DNA from: CABZJG01 sp965659715
GTDB lineage: Bacteria > Pseudomonadota > Alphaproteobacteria > Rhodobacterales > Rhodobacteraceae
Length of the DNA stretch: 24,989 bases
Assembly: GCA_965659715.1 (NCBI GenBank)
Contig: CBFHXE010000036.1
Coordinates: 1 to 24,989, forward strand
Direction of reading: 5' to 3'
The notes beneath the pieces are model-generated. The model searched no databases. It worked only from the letters and a program-made list of their open reading frames with translations, and was not told where the DNA came from. The position numbers were made by a program, and so were the translations under genes. Positions 8,204 through 15,870 of the stretch are shown here, piece after piece. How positions within the stretch are numbered: the first letter of the stretch is position 1; every line of letters begins with the position of its first letter.

Positions 8204-9526
8204 CTACTTGGCCCGACGCCGGTAAACGGTGTCGATCCAAACGGCGACCACTAGGACAGTGCCCACCACTATTTGTTGTATTGCGGCATCAAAGCCGATT
8301 AAAACCATACCTGTTTGCAGACTTTGCATGACCAGAGCGCCAAGAATTGCACCGTAGATTGTTCCGATGCCACCGGCAAAGGATGTCCCCCCGATCACAG
8401 CTGCCGCAATCACATAAAGCTCATCCAAAGTGCCCAGATTGTTGGTTGCAGAGTTAAGCCGCGCAGAAGAGATCACAGCAGAAAGCGCGCATAGCATGCC
8501 CATGAGAGCAAAGATCTTTACTGTGACCCAGCGGGTGTTGATGCCCGCCAAGTTGGCAGCCTCGGGATTGCCCCCAATGGCAAAGACATAGCGGCCAAAT
8601 CGGGTGCGCGTGGTTAAAAACGTCATAGCGACACCAACTGCGATTAAAATCAGAACCGGAATGGCAAAGCCATGGCTGATGAAAATTTCACCGACCGGAG
8701 TGTCGATATTATTCGCTTTGACATATTGCTTCACGATACCTTTGGGCCATGGGTAAGAGTTGACTAAAAGGACAAACGCGATAATGCCACCGCAGGACAC
8801 GATACCCAAAAACACCTCGGCCCAAACCGGGCGTAAAGGAAAACGAAACCGCTTGCGTTGGGCTCGGCCAGAAAAGATCATCACGATGGCTGCGATACAC
8901 CCGAGTAAGCCAACAATCCAACTTCCAGTGGCGCCGATAGAACCATAGGGTCCGCCGCCAAGGTATTTGAAGGTCGCATCGACCGGTGAAATTGTTTCGC
9001 CGCGCGCCAAAAGAAATGCCGCACCGCGCCAGACTAGCAAGCCGCCCAATGTTACAATGAAGGCTGGAATGCTAAGATAGGCGATTAAATAGCCATGAAA
9101 AGCGCCAATGGCAGTGCCAATAATAAGACCAAGGATAACCGTTATGACCCAAATCAACGGATGCCCAAGACCCAGAAACTGAGGGAGAATCCAAACCTGA
9201 ATGATGGCCATTGCCATCGCTGTAAAGCCCAGGATCGAACCGACAGATAAGTCGATATGACGGGTGACAATAACCAACACCATCCCGGTGGCCATCACAC
9301 CAATTGACGCCGTTTGTACCGAAAGGTTCCAAAGGTTTCTTGGTGTTAGGAAAGCCCCAAAACCATTGACCATTTGACCATAAACATGAAAGCCGACCCA
9401 AATCAGGACTAAGGCGGCGATCATTCCTAAAAGTCGGGCATCAATTTCTGTGGCGCGGAGGAACCGAACAAAGGCCCCTTCATTTTCCACTTTTGCAGCA
9501 CCGTGCTGCGGGTTCTTATCTGTCAC
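8204..9526 (-). CDS. xylH: Xylose ABC transporter permease
   Basis: This is an inner-membrane permease of the BPD_transp_2 (ribose/xylose) type. It has about 440 residues and 10 or more hydrophobic segments. The motifs GMVLVIVTRHIDLSVGSILG near the N-terminal third and VIGGTSFAGGIGTIYGAILG near the C-terminus are characteristic of the family. The length agrees with the longer XylH form. The start is placed at GTG 9526 because GGTGGAG lies 6 nt before it; a GTG at 9538 is possible but lacks a good ribosome binding site. It is the second gene of the xylF-xylH-xylG unit, separated from xylF by a strong hairpin. Confidence 0.9.
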   Translation of the reverse strand: MTDKNPQHGAAKVENEGAFVRFLRATEIDARLLGMIAALVLIWVGFHVYGQMVNGFGAFLTPRNLWNLSVQTASIGVMATGMVLVIVTRHIDLSVGSILGFTAMAMAIIQVWILPQFLGLGHPLIWVITVILGLIIGTAIGAFHGYLIAYLSIPAFIVTLGGLLVWRGAAFLLARGETISPVDATFKYLGGGPYGSIGATGSWIVGLLGCIAAIVMIFSGRAQRKRFRFPLRPVWAEVFLGIVSCGGIIAFVLLVNSYPWPKGIVKQYVKANNIDTPVGEIFISHGFAIPVLILIAVGVAMTFLTTRTRFGRYVFAIGGNPEAANLAGINTRWVTVKIFALMGMLCALSAVISSARLNSATNNLGTLDELYVIAAAVIGGTSFAGGIGTIYGAILGALVMQSLQTGMVLIGFDAAIQQIVVGTVLVVAVWIDTVYRRRAK

Positions 9527-9584
9527 GTCGTTCTCCACCCTAAGAGAAAATTTAAATGTCTCAGGCAGTTATCATTACAAAACA

Positions 9585-9614
9585 GGCGTGCCGAAATCAA
9601 TGTATCGGCACGCC
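9585..9614 (-). promoter_or_regulatory. Intercistronic hairpin between xylF and xylH
   Basis: A perfect 10-bp inverted repeat, GGCGTGCCGA at 9585-9594 and TCGGCACGCC at 9605-9614, has a 10-nt loop. It lies just after the xylF stop codon and before the xylH start. No long U-run follows, so it is probably not a full terminator. In comparable operons such hairpins stabilise the upstream binding-protein mRNA or attenuate read-through, giving excess binding protein over membrane components. Confidence 0.75.
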
Positions 9615-9632
9615 CATAACTTGTTGGTTAGC

Positions 9633-10664
9633 TTAGCAGCCGTTTACACCATCGATTGCGCCTTCACAGACCTTTTCTTTCGCGATATGGCCAGCTTCGA
9701 TCACAATGTTGATGTTGGTTTTGTCGATCGGAGTAGGTGCCAAGAAGATAGCATCCATTTCAACGCCCTTGGCGCCACCGGACCACTTCACAGAACCTTC
9801 GATGTCAGACATCGCAACACCGTCGGCCAATGCCGCCGCGATATCACCAGCAGCTGCACCTAGCTGACGAGCATCTTTCCACACTGAGGTGTTCTGAGTG
9901 CCGCGTGCAACCCGGTTAAGAGCAGCGTGATCGCCATCTTGACCTGATACTGGAATGTTCATGCCTTGTGCTTGCAACGCAGCGATTGCACCGCCCGCCA
10001 TGCCGTCATTTTCGGACATAACCGCATCAACATTGTTGTCATTGGCTGTCAGAATTTGCTCCATGTTTTTCTGAGCATTGTCTGGCTTCCAGCCGTCAGT
10101 GAACGCTTCACCAACAATTTTGATTGTGCCGGCTTCAACATCAGCGCCGATCACATCCATCATGCCTTCCAGAAGGAAGTGCGCGTTGGGATCGCCCTTG
10201 TCGCCTTTGATGATGGCATAGTTACCGCTTGGAACAGCAGATTTGATAGACCGTGCGATAACCCGACCAACTTCTTTGTTGTCAAATGTCAGGTAAAATG
10301 CGCGGTTGTCTTCGATCAGACGGTCATAACCCAGTACAGGGATACCTTCTGCCGCTGCTGCATCAACAGCCGCGCCAACAGAACCGCTGTCCACAGACAA
10401 AATAACCAGAGCATCTGCGCCTTGGGCGATTAAGCTTTCAACGTCAGTCAACTGCTTTGAAGCAGACAACTGGGCATCAGCTGAAATGTATGTGTCCCCG
10501 TTGGCTTCGATAGCGGCCTTCATGGCTGCTTCGTCAGTTTTCCAACGCTCTTCTTGAAAGTTTGACCAAGACACGCCGATAACTTTGCCTTCGGCGAAAG
10601 CTGCTGATGACATGGCACATACGGCTACGGACGCGGCCGCAGCCACGCTAAAAAATTTATTCAT
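9633..10664 (-). CDS. xylF: Periplasmic D-xylose-binding protein
   Basis: This is the solute receptor of the xylose importer, 343 residues long. A Sec signal peptide (about residues 1-24, cleavage after AAFA) precedes a type I periplasmic-binding fold. Segments closely resembling E. coli XylF include ERWKTDEAAM, YDRLIEDNRAFYLTFDNKEVG, DGWKPDNAQKNMEQILTAN, SENDGMAGGAIAALQAQG and SGQDGDHAALNRVARGTQ. They make xylose a better guess than other sugars, and ChvE-type proteins are less similar. The ATG at 10664 has GGGAGG 8-13 nt upstream, and the signal peptide starts there. It is transcribed first in its operon from a promoter bracketed by two candidate repressor dyads. Confidence 0.93.
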   Translation of the reverse strand: MNKFFSVAAAASVAVCAMSSAAFAEGKVIGVSWSNFQEERWKTDEAAMKAAIEANGDTYISADAQLSASKQLTDVESLIAQGADALVILSVDSGSVGAAVDAAAAEGIPVLGYDRLIEDNRAFYLTFDNKEVGRVIARSIKSAVPSGNYAIIKGDKGDPNAHFLLEGMMDVIGADVEAGTIKIVGEAFTDGWKPDNAQKNMEQILTANDNNVDAVMSENDGMAGGAIAALQAQGMNIPVSGQDGDHAALNRVARGTQNTSVWKDARQLGAAAGDIAAALADGVAMSDIEGSVKWSGGAKGVEMDAIFLAPTPIDKTNINIVIEAGHIAKEKVCEGAIDGVNGC

Positions 10665-10724
10665 GTGATCCTCCCACAAAACGAAAAACAACGATCTAAG
10701 TGATCGATGTTGGAAAAACTGTCA

Positions 10725-10747
10725 TTTTTCACGACAGTCGAGAAAAA
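10725..10747. promoter_or_regulatory. Candidate XylR operator overlapping the xylF -10 region
   Basis: This 23-nt dyad has arms TTTTTCACGA and TCGAGAAAAA around the spacer CAG, with a single mismatch between the 10-nt arms. The AT-rich TTTTTC/GAAAAA flanks look like the NagC/Mlc type of ROK operator, and the CGA-N3-TCG core is shared with the site at 10774-10786. It overlaps the candidate -10 element of xylF, so binding should block transcription. Confidence 0.65.
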
Positions 10748-10773
10748 TAAACATGAAAATTAAATGATGTCAA
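10744..10773 (-). promoter_or_regulatory. Probable xylF promoter
   Basis: Read leftward, a consensus -35 hexamer TTGACA (10773-10768) is followed after 18 nt by TATTTT (10749-10744). It sits 80-110 nt before the xylF start codon and is flanked directly by the dyad 10774-10786 upstream and 10725-10747 downstream. This arrangement supports repression. The -35 match is strong and the -10 only fair. Confidence 0.55.
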
Positions 10774-10786
10774 TTCGACTCTCGAA
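10774..10786. promoter_or_regulatory. Candidate XylR operator between xylF and xylR
   Basis: The site TTCGA-CTC-TCGAA is a perfect inverted repeat with a 3-nt spacer. It abuts the -35 hexamer of the xylF promoter and lies about 70 nt before the xylR start, so it could control both directions, including autoregulation. Its near copy is found upstream of xylB (1557-1569), which supports a shared regulator for import and catabolism. Confidence 0.65.
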
Positions 10787-10856
10787 AAAAATTTTACTGG
10801 ATTAAAAATAATTACTGTTTAGGGTTAAAAACAAAGAGTTGCATAAGTGCGATATT

Positions 10857-12074
10857 ATGAAAAATAAGAACACAACCGAAGGGTTACGCCATTACAACAG
10901 GGCGCTTGTACTGCAAAGCCTGCGCCGTCTTGGGCCAAGTTCTCATACAGAAATCGCCGAAGACTCCGCTTTGGCTTCGGGCACAGTTTCCGTGATCACC
11001 ACCGAGTTGTTTGAAGAAGACGCGATTCGCAAAGAAGAAAAGCCCCCTACGAAAGGGCGGGGAAGACCGCGCATTCTACTTGCGCTGAACCCCGATTTTG
11101 CACGGTTGGCTTTTATTCATATCTCATCCAGCGAGGTTGAATATTCACTTGTAAGCTATAGCAATGTCCTGCTTGATCGTTTTCAGGTGGCCAGATCAAA
11201 TAGCGCGACCGACGCCGCGGCTTTTGGCGATCAGGTGCGCCGCGATTTATTCCGGCTTGCAGAACGTTCGGAATTGCATCCATCTGAGATCGCCCATATT
11301 TCCATTGCCACCAAAGGTCTGGTTGGCGGCAGCGGTACAAAACTGCTATGGTCACCAGTTTTTGGTGATAGCCAAATTGACTTTGCAGAGCTTTTCAAAG
11401 AGTGGCCTGATCGGGTTAAGATCAGCAATCAAACCGGATTTTCCGCCCATGCAAAACTGCAAGCAGCGGGCCCGTTTGCAAAACAGCACGCTGTGCTATC
11501 ACTGGGCAATAGTATCGGGTTGGGCATTGCTAGCCGGACCGGCCGCGAAGAGATTAGCTATCATGCACCGCCTTTCGGACATATGGTTCATGTGGAAGAT
11601 GGGCCTCTGTGCCGCTGCGGCTCTTTGGGCTGCATCGAGGCTTACGCAGGGTTTTATGGTATTCTGCGCGCGGCCTATGATGCACCAACAGATCATATTC
11701 CGGCCAAGTTTATTCCAAAAGAACAGATGGACCAATTGGCAGCCGATGCCCGCGCCGGAGATCAGCGCATAAGATTTGCCTTCCGGCAGGCGGCGGATGT
11801 ACTTGCGATCGGTCTATCAAGATTGATGACAATCCATGGACCGATGGCCATCACCATCACCGGCCCCGGAGTAGCCTACTTTGATCTTATGAAGGATCAT
11901 TTCAACGGCCATTTCGAAAAAAACCTGCACATCCGAGTAAGCCATATGCCTACCATCTCGGTGGAAACAGACGAACCCAGCTTGGTGTTTTCAAGCAATG
12001 CTATGGTAAGCTTGGCCGCTTTTGATAGCGAATATGTAGCGACGCGGCAGATTGAAAGGGCGCGTTCCGCCTAA
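10857..12074 (+). CDS. xylR: ROK-family transcriptional regulator, probable xylose repressor
   Basis: The 405-residue length is right for a ROK repressor. An N-terminal winged helix-turn-helix (about residues 14-60) precedes a wing rich in basic residues (KGRGRPRILL) and a C-terminal ROK sugar-binding domain. The structural zinc site is intact: His245 and Cys252, Cys254, Cys259 in HVEDGPLCRCGSLGCIEAY. The usual kinase NDAN motif is replaced by NQTG, so it should not phosphorylate sugar. Its position between the xyl importer and repeated dyads suggests it represses xylFHG and xylBA and releases DNA on binding xylose. The start is uncertain: ATG 10857 is preferred, TTG 10839 would add six residues, and neither has a strong ribosome binding site. 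Confidence 0.85.
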   Translation: MKNKNTTEGLRHYNRALVLQSLRRLGPSSHTEIAEDSALASGTVSVITTELFEEDAIRKEEKPPTKGRGRPRILLALNPDFARLAFIHISSSEVEYSLVSYSNVLLDRFQVARSNSATDAAAFGDQVRRDLFRLAERSELHPSEIAHISIATKGLVGGSGTKLLWSPVFGDSQIDFAELFKEWPDRVKISNQTGFSAHAKLQAAGPFAKQHAVLSLGNSIGLGIASRTGREEISYHAPPFGHMVHVEDGPLCRCGSLGCIEAYAGFYGILRAAYDAPTDHIPAKFIPKEQMDQLAADARAGDQRIRFAFRQAADVLAIGLSRLMTIHGPMAITITGPGVAYFDLMKDHFNGHFEKNLHIRVSHMPTISVETDEPSLVFSSNAMVSLAAFDSEYVATRQIERARSA

Positions 12075-12161
12075 CCCAAGGGTTTGGGCGCAAATGTACC
12101 ATGATGTTGCCTGATCGCCAGAAAGATTCTACCCTTTGAAAATCATAGAGTTGGAGTCGAA

Positions 12162-13064
12162 ATGATTACCAAAATCACATATTTAGGTCTTGCAATAGCG
12201 ATCTTTTCTGCCGCGCTATATCTTGCTTTATCCGCGCCTGGATCAGCTAAACTCGATCAACTTGAGGCATTGGCCTCCGACACAAATAACGGGCGGACTG
12301 TATATTTGGCCGCCGGTTGCGGCAGCTGCCACGCTGCCCCCAATGCGAGCCAAGACGAGAAGTTAGTTCTGTCTGGTGGACAACAATTTGAAACCACGTT
12401 TGGCCAGTTTTATGCACCAAATATTTCCATGTCAGTCAATAATGGCATTGGTGGCTGGTCTTTGACAGACTTTGAACGCGCTGTGCGCCAAGGGGTGTCC
12501 CCAGACGGCACCCATTATTTTCCTGTTTTTCCTTATGCAGCCTATCAACATATGCGTGATCAGGATATTGTCGATTTGTGGGCATATTGGCAGAGCTTGC
12601 CAACTGCTGACACCAAAAACATATCTCATGATCTGCCGTTAATATTGGGTGTCCGCCGAAATTTAGGGCTTTGGAAGCGGATGTTTATAGCGCCCGATTG
12701 GGCTATATTGGGCGATCTAAACCCGATTGAACAAAAAGGTCGCTACTTGGTAGAAGCGCTGGGCCATTGCGGCGAATGCCATACACCGCGAAATGTGTTG
12801 GGCGGGCTAAAGCATGCACAATGGTTGGCAGGTGCCAAAAATCCAGCAGGCAAGGGTTGGATACCAAATATCACACCCGCATCACTCGATTGGAGCACCG
12901 AAGAAATATCCGAGTATCTTTTATCGGGATTTACGCCCGAGTTTGATATGGTCGGCGGACATATGGCTTTGGTGGTAGAAAACCTAGCCCAATTAACGCC
13001 GGAAGACCGTAACGCCATTGCGCAGTATCTAAAGCTTGTTCCAGCGGTCAAAGTGCCACGATAG
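12162..13064 (+). CDS. Di-heme c-type cytochrome, membrane-anchored or exported
   Basis: This 300-residue protein has an N-terminal hydrophobic segment (residues 5-24) that could be a signal peptide or anchor. It has two class I heme sites, CGSCH at 53-57 and CGECH at 203-207. The segment GRYLVEALGHCGECHTPRN and the FPVFPYAAYQHMRDQD block resemble the cytochrome subunits of periplasmic alcohol, aldose and gluconate dehydrogenases. Those often carry three hemes, and here only two are visible. No dehydrogenase partner is adjacent, so it is an orphan electron carrier. It follows xylR by 87 nt on the same strand; GGAG precedes the ATG. Its end is 11 nt from the convergent cyclic-nucleotide-binding gene. 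Confidence 0.88.
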   Translation: MITKITYLGLAIAIFSAALYLALSAPGSAKLDQLEALASDTNNGRTVYLAAGCGSCHAAPNASQDEKLVLSGGQQFETTFGQFYAPNISMSVNNGIGGWSLTDFERAVRQGVSPDGTHYFPVFPYAAYQHMRDQDIVDLWAYWQSLPTADTKNISHDLPLILGVRRNLGLWKRMFIAPDWAILGDLNPIEQKGRYLVEALGHCGECHTPRNVLGGLKHAQWLAGAKNPAGKGWIPNITPASLDWSTEEISEYLLSGFTPEFDMVGGHMALVVENLAQLTPEDRNAIAQYLKLVPAVKVPR

Positions 13065-13075
13065 CTCTAGCTCGT

Positions 13076-13417
13076 TTACTTTTTAGGCATCTGCGCTGTT
13101 CTTAAACGTTCTGACAGAATGCGTAAAATACCCTTCACAACAATGTGGGAGTCGTCTAGCATTTTCTCAAATTCATCGCGCGAGACGAACAAAAGATCAC
13201 AATCTGTAACAGTAGCAGCATTCGCCATTCTCGATTGCTCGCTTACAACGCCCATTTCGCCGAATAACTCATTTTCCCGGACAAGAAAATCAGGCTCTTT
13301 TGTGGCATTGCTGGGAAGAAAAATCCCGACTTGACCAGAGATAACCAAATAAACGCCGTTTGCCGCATCGCCCTTTCGAAAAATAAACTTATTGGGCTCT
13401 AAATTTAGTCTTTTCAT
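13076..13417 (-). CDS. Stand-alone cyclic nucleotide-binding domain protein
   Basis: The protein has 113 residues, essentially one CAP_ED/cNMP-binding beta-roll and little more. Recognisable features are FIFRKGDAANGVYLVISGQV at the start and the phosphate-binding cassette FGEMGVVSEQSRMANAATV, with the conserved Glu and Arg. A final helix (DEFEKMLDDSHIVVKGILRI) follows, with no DNA-binding domain after it. It could therefore be a receiver or accessory subunit rather than a transcription factor. The start is placed at ATG 13417, which follows the MBL-hydrolase TGA by one base (TGAAATG). An upstream start at 13501 would need an 83-nt overlap with that gene. It is probably translationally coupled to the hydrolase. 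Confidence 0.82.
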   Translation of the reverse strand: MKRLNLEPNKFIFRKGDAANGVYLVISGQVGIFLPSNATKEPDFLVRENELFGEMGVVSEQSRMANAATVTDCDLLFVSRDEFEKMLDDSHIVVKGILRILSERLRTAQMPKK

Positions 13418-13418
13418 T

Positions 13419-14204
13419 TCAAATGCGGACCTCACTGCCTTGGATCGCAAAGCTGACTTTTGATGAGGAAAGTGTTGCTGCAATACTGTCAAACTCAGCA
13501 TCGCTTCTAGGCGGATTATGGTGACTTATGGACAGGTGCCCAATATCTGCAACATCTGCAAATGTGCAGGCTTGCTCAATGGATGAATGGCCCCAGCCAA
13601 CTTTGGTTTTGAGCTCTTCTTCAGTAAACATTCCATCCCAAATAACAAGATCAGACCCTTTTACAAAGTCGAGCAAAGGCTCTAACTGGTTCTCTTGATA
13701 TTCATTATCCAAAAGATATGAAAACTTCCCTTTTTTCGTTTTGAGCGAATAGCCCATGCTTCCGCCGGGGTGATTAAGCTCAATCACTTCAAGTTCGATT
13801 TCGGGGGCAAGTTTTCGTTGAATTGTCGACACGTTCATGAACTTCAATTGCTTGAGCACCGTAACGATATCAACAGGAAAATAACCGCCTGAAAAATATG
13901 TTTGAATCATATTACGCAAAACATTGCGGTTTACCAAAGCACTGGACAGATAGATGGGTTCGTTATGCGAAAACACGCTTGAGTTAAATGGCAGCCCTTG
14001 AAGGTGATCATGATGAAAATGGCTGTAAAGAACAAAAGATTCTCTTTCCAGATCCAGTTTTACATTTTGGAAACCAGTTCCTGTGTCAAAAACAATCTGA
14101 AAACCGTCCAATAGAACTTCATAACACGACGTATTGCCGCCGTATTTTTCAGTCTGCGAAGGTTGCGGGATCGACCCCCGCGTGCCGTGCATTCTTATAA
14201 GCAA
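13419..14204 (-). CDS. MBL-fold metallo-hydrolase, TaR3-like; candidate phosphodiesterase
   Basis: This 261-residue metallo-beta-lactamase-fold protein begins MLIRMHGTRGSIPQP ... KYGGNTSCYEV, a signature of the TaR3-like group. Metal ligands are evident: HFHHDH at residues 62-67, His145 in LNHPGGSMGYS, Asp190 in WDGMF, and His206 or His228 (GWGHSS, SHHNPP). A related fold is used by class II cyclic-nucleotide phosphodiesterases and RNase Z. Given the neighbouring cyclase and cNMP-binding gene, cAMP hydrolysis is a reasonable guess but is not shown by sequence. The start codon is TTG 14204; ATG 14192 would cut off the first beta-strand that aligns with the family. It is divergent from the cyclase. 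Confidence 0.85.
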   Translation of the reverse strand: MLIRMHGTRGSIPQPSQTEKYGGNTSCYEVLLDGFQIVFDTGTGFQNVKLDLERESFVLYSHFHHDHLQGLPFNSSVFSHNEPIYLSSALVNRNVLRNMIQTYFSGGYFPVDIVTVLKQLKFMNVSTIQRKLAPEIELEVIELNHPGGSMGYSLKTKKGKFSYLLDNEYQENQLEPLLDFVKGSDLVIWDGMFTEEELKTKVGWGHSSIEQACTFADVADIGHLSISHHNPPRSDAEFDSIAATLSSSKVSFAIQGSEVRI

Positions 14205-14387
14205 ACTCTGTCCAATCTTTATTGCCAGTGGACTCTCTATGCCACATTTGGATCAAAATGTTGATCTTTTTCTTTTACCTTGTCATTCCAGCTCTTTATA
14301 CGGTTGTGATAGGGATTTGATTAGCTTGAATACTAGATTAAGTTTGTGGGTGAGTTTAAAGTAATTCAGAGTATTTTCTGGGTTTAA

Positions 14388-14399
14388 AGACACGTGTCT
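14388..14399. promoter_or_regulatory. Perfect 12-bp palindrome upstream of the cyclase gene
   Basis: AGACACGTGTCT is a perfect palindrome 34 nt before the cyclase start codon, in the 229-nt gap between the divergent hydrolase and cyclase genes. Three copies of GTTTAAA (14354, 14382, 14415) surround it at roughly three-turn spacing. It is a candidate operator for an unknown dimeric regulator. Nothing else was recognised in this gap. Confidence 0.4.
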
Positions 14400-14433
14400 G
14401 TTAAGGGTTTTGGAGTTTAAAAGGTGGTATTCA

Positions 14434-15714
14434 ATGACACTTAAATTACAGGATATGCTTCAAAACGAGGCTGTTTTTGAAGTCAGCTTTTTCAATTTTG
14501 AAAATTCAATTACCGCTGCTTATTTTGCCGATCGCGATTTAAACATAATACGCGCGAATAAAAACTTCCAAGCTTTGTTTCCAAGTATTAAAAAGTTCGA
14601 AGGATTAAACATGCTTTTCCTTTTGGATAAGCTTGGACTTTCACAAGAACGCATTGATGAGTTTAGCAGAACCTTGACCAAAGAAAACCGGGTTCAAATC
14701 CCCGATCTGAAAATCACAGTCCAAGGTAAGATGAAAACATATTCGTTGCTGTCGACATATACCAAAAATGAAAACTTTTCCTATTTAAACGGGGTACAAG
14801 GCCAGCTGATCGATCGAACCGCCGAGTATGAACTTCATGCGCAAAATCAACAGCTTTTGGAAGAAAACAAAAAATCAAACACTCTTCTTACCGAAAAAAG
14901 CGAAAAGCTTGAAACCATCGCCAACCGGCTGGCCAAATACCTGTCACCGCAAGTGTATCAAAGCATCTTTTCCGATAAAATCATTGATGGGCAAACTTAT
15001 AAAAGGAAAAACCTGACTGTGTTTTTCTCAGATATTGCCAGCTTTACGGATTTATCCGACACGCTTGAACCAGAACGACTGGCTGAGTTAATCAATACTT
15101 ATCTTTCCGATATGACCGAGATTGCAATTAGCAATGGCGGCACCATAGATAAATTCATTGGCGATGCGATTATGGTGTTCTTTGGCGATCCCGATAGCAG
15201 TGGTGAAGAAATGGATGCATTACGTTGTTTGAAAATGGCTTTCGAAATGCAGGAAAAAATTAAATCCATCAGCCGGGTTTGGCAGTCCAAAAGAGGTATT
15301 CCTGGCGGATTGAATGTAAGAATGGGAATTGCCACAGGATATTGTACGGTTGGTAATTTTGGCTCAAACCAACGTCTTGATTACACAGCACTTGGCAGTC
15401 CGGTTAATATGGCAGCGCGACTGGAAACCATTTGTCCTTTAGGCGAAGTTTTAATGACCCAAGCTACAGCGAATATATTAAGCGATAAGGTTAAAAGTGA
15501 ATTCTTTGATGATTTTAATATAAAAGGTTTTTCAAAGCCTATCCCGGTTTATAAGGGCATCGCATTGGAAAATATAGACGAAGAGCTTGAAACAGGTCTA
15601 GTGCACCAAAGCGACTCGCTTGAGCTTTATATCAAAAAATCATCCGATATTGTTGCGGTTATCCGAGAGCTGCGTGAATTAGAACAAGAGTTTTCAAAGA
15701 AGCTTTCCGGCTAG
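14434..15714 (+). CDS. Class III adenylate cyclase with N-terminal PAS-like sensor
   Basis: The 426-residue soluble protein has a PAS-like region (about residues 20-130), a predicted coiled-coil linker (130-175) and a class III cyclase domain (195-345). Catalytic residues are intact: metal Asp200 in FFSDIASFT, metal Asp244 in KFIGDAIMVFFGD, adenine-selecting Lys240, Thr318 in LDYTALG, and Asn325/Arg329 in NMAARLE. This Lys/Thr pair is typical of type IIIb adenylate cyclases, so cAMP is the likely product. A roughly 45-residue charged tail follows residue 380. The start is ATG 14434 with AAGGTGG upstream; TTG 14410 is a weaker alternative. Base composition is AT-richer than flanking genes, and the gene is divergent from the hydrolase and receiver genes. 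Confidence 0.9.
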   Translation: MTLKLQDMLQNEAVFEVSFFNFENSITAAYFADRDLNIIRANKNFQALFPSIKKFEGLNMLFLLDKLGLSQERIDEFSRTLTKENRVQIPDLKITVQGKMKTYSLLSTYTKNENFSYLNGVQGQLIDRTAEYELHAQNQQLLEENKKSNTLLTEKSEKLETIANRLAKYLSPQVYQSIFSDKIIDGQTYKRKNLTVFFSDIASFTDLSDTLEPERLAELINTYLSDMTEIAISNGGTIDKFIGDAIMVFFGDPDSSGEEMDALRCLKMAFEMQEKIKSISRVWQSKRGIPGGLNVRMGIATGYCTVGNFGSNQRLDYTALGSPVNMAARLETICPLGEVLMTQATANILSDKVKSEFFDDFNIKGFSKPIPVYKGIALENIDEELETGLVHQSDSLELYIKKSSDIVAVIRELRELEQEFSKKLSG

Positions 15715-15870
15715 AAGCAAATTACCTTTGGTCATATTGCGTGGGGCCAGCAATGCGGTTTTGCTTTTTGGCCTTGTTAATGCGATACAGCCTGCCAAAA
15801 GCGTGCGGCGGCTCAAGCTTAATAACCTTGGTCTGTGAAATCCGCAAAGCGAGATAACAGGAGAAACAAG

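Noticed and set aside
12150..12162. GGAGTCGAAA before the cytochrome c gene shares nine bases with one half of the xylR-side operator
   Set aside because: The left arm is absent, and the match is largely made of the ribosome binding site GGAG and the start codon context, so chance is likely.
13418..13501. An upstream start for the cNMP-binding protein adding 28 residues
   Set aside because: It would overlap the C-terminus of the MBL hydrolase by 83 nt, while ATG 13417 gives a clean TGAAATG junction and a complete cNMP-binding domain.
15745..15776. Imperfect hairpin-like GGCCA...TGGCC sequence after the cyclase gene
   Set aside because: The stem is interrupted and no T-run follows; a terminator here is not convincing.
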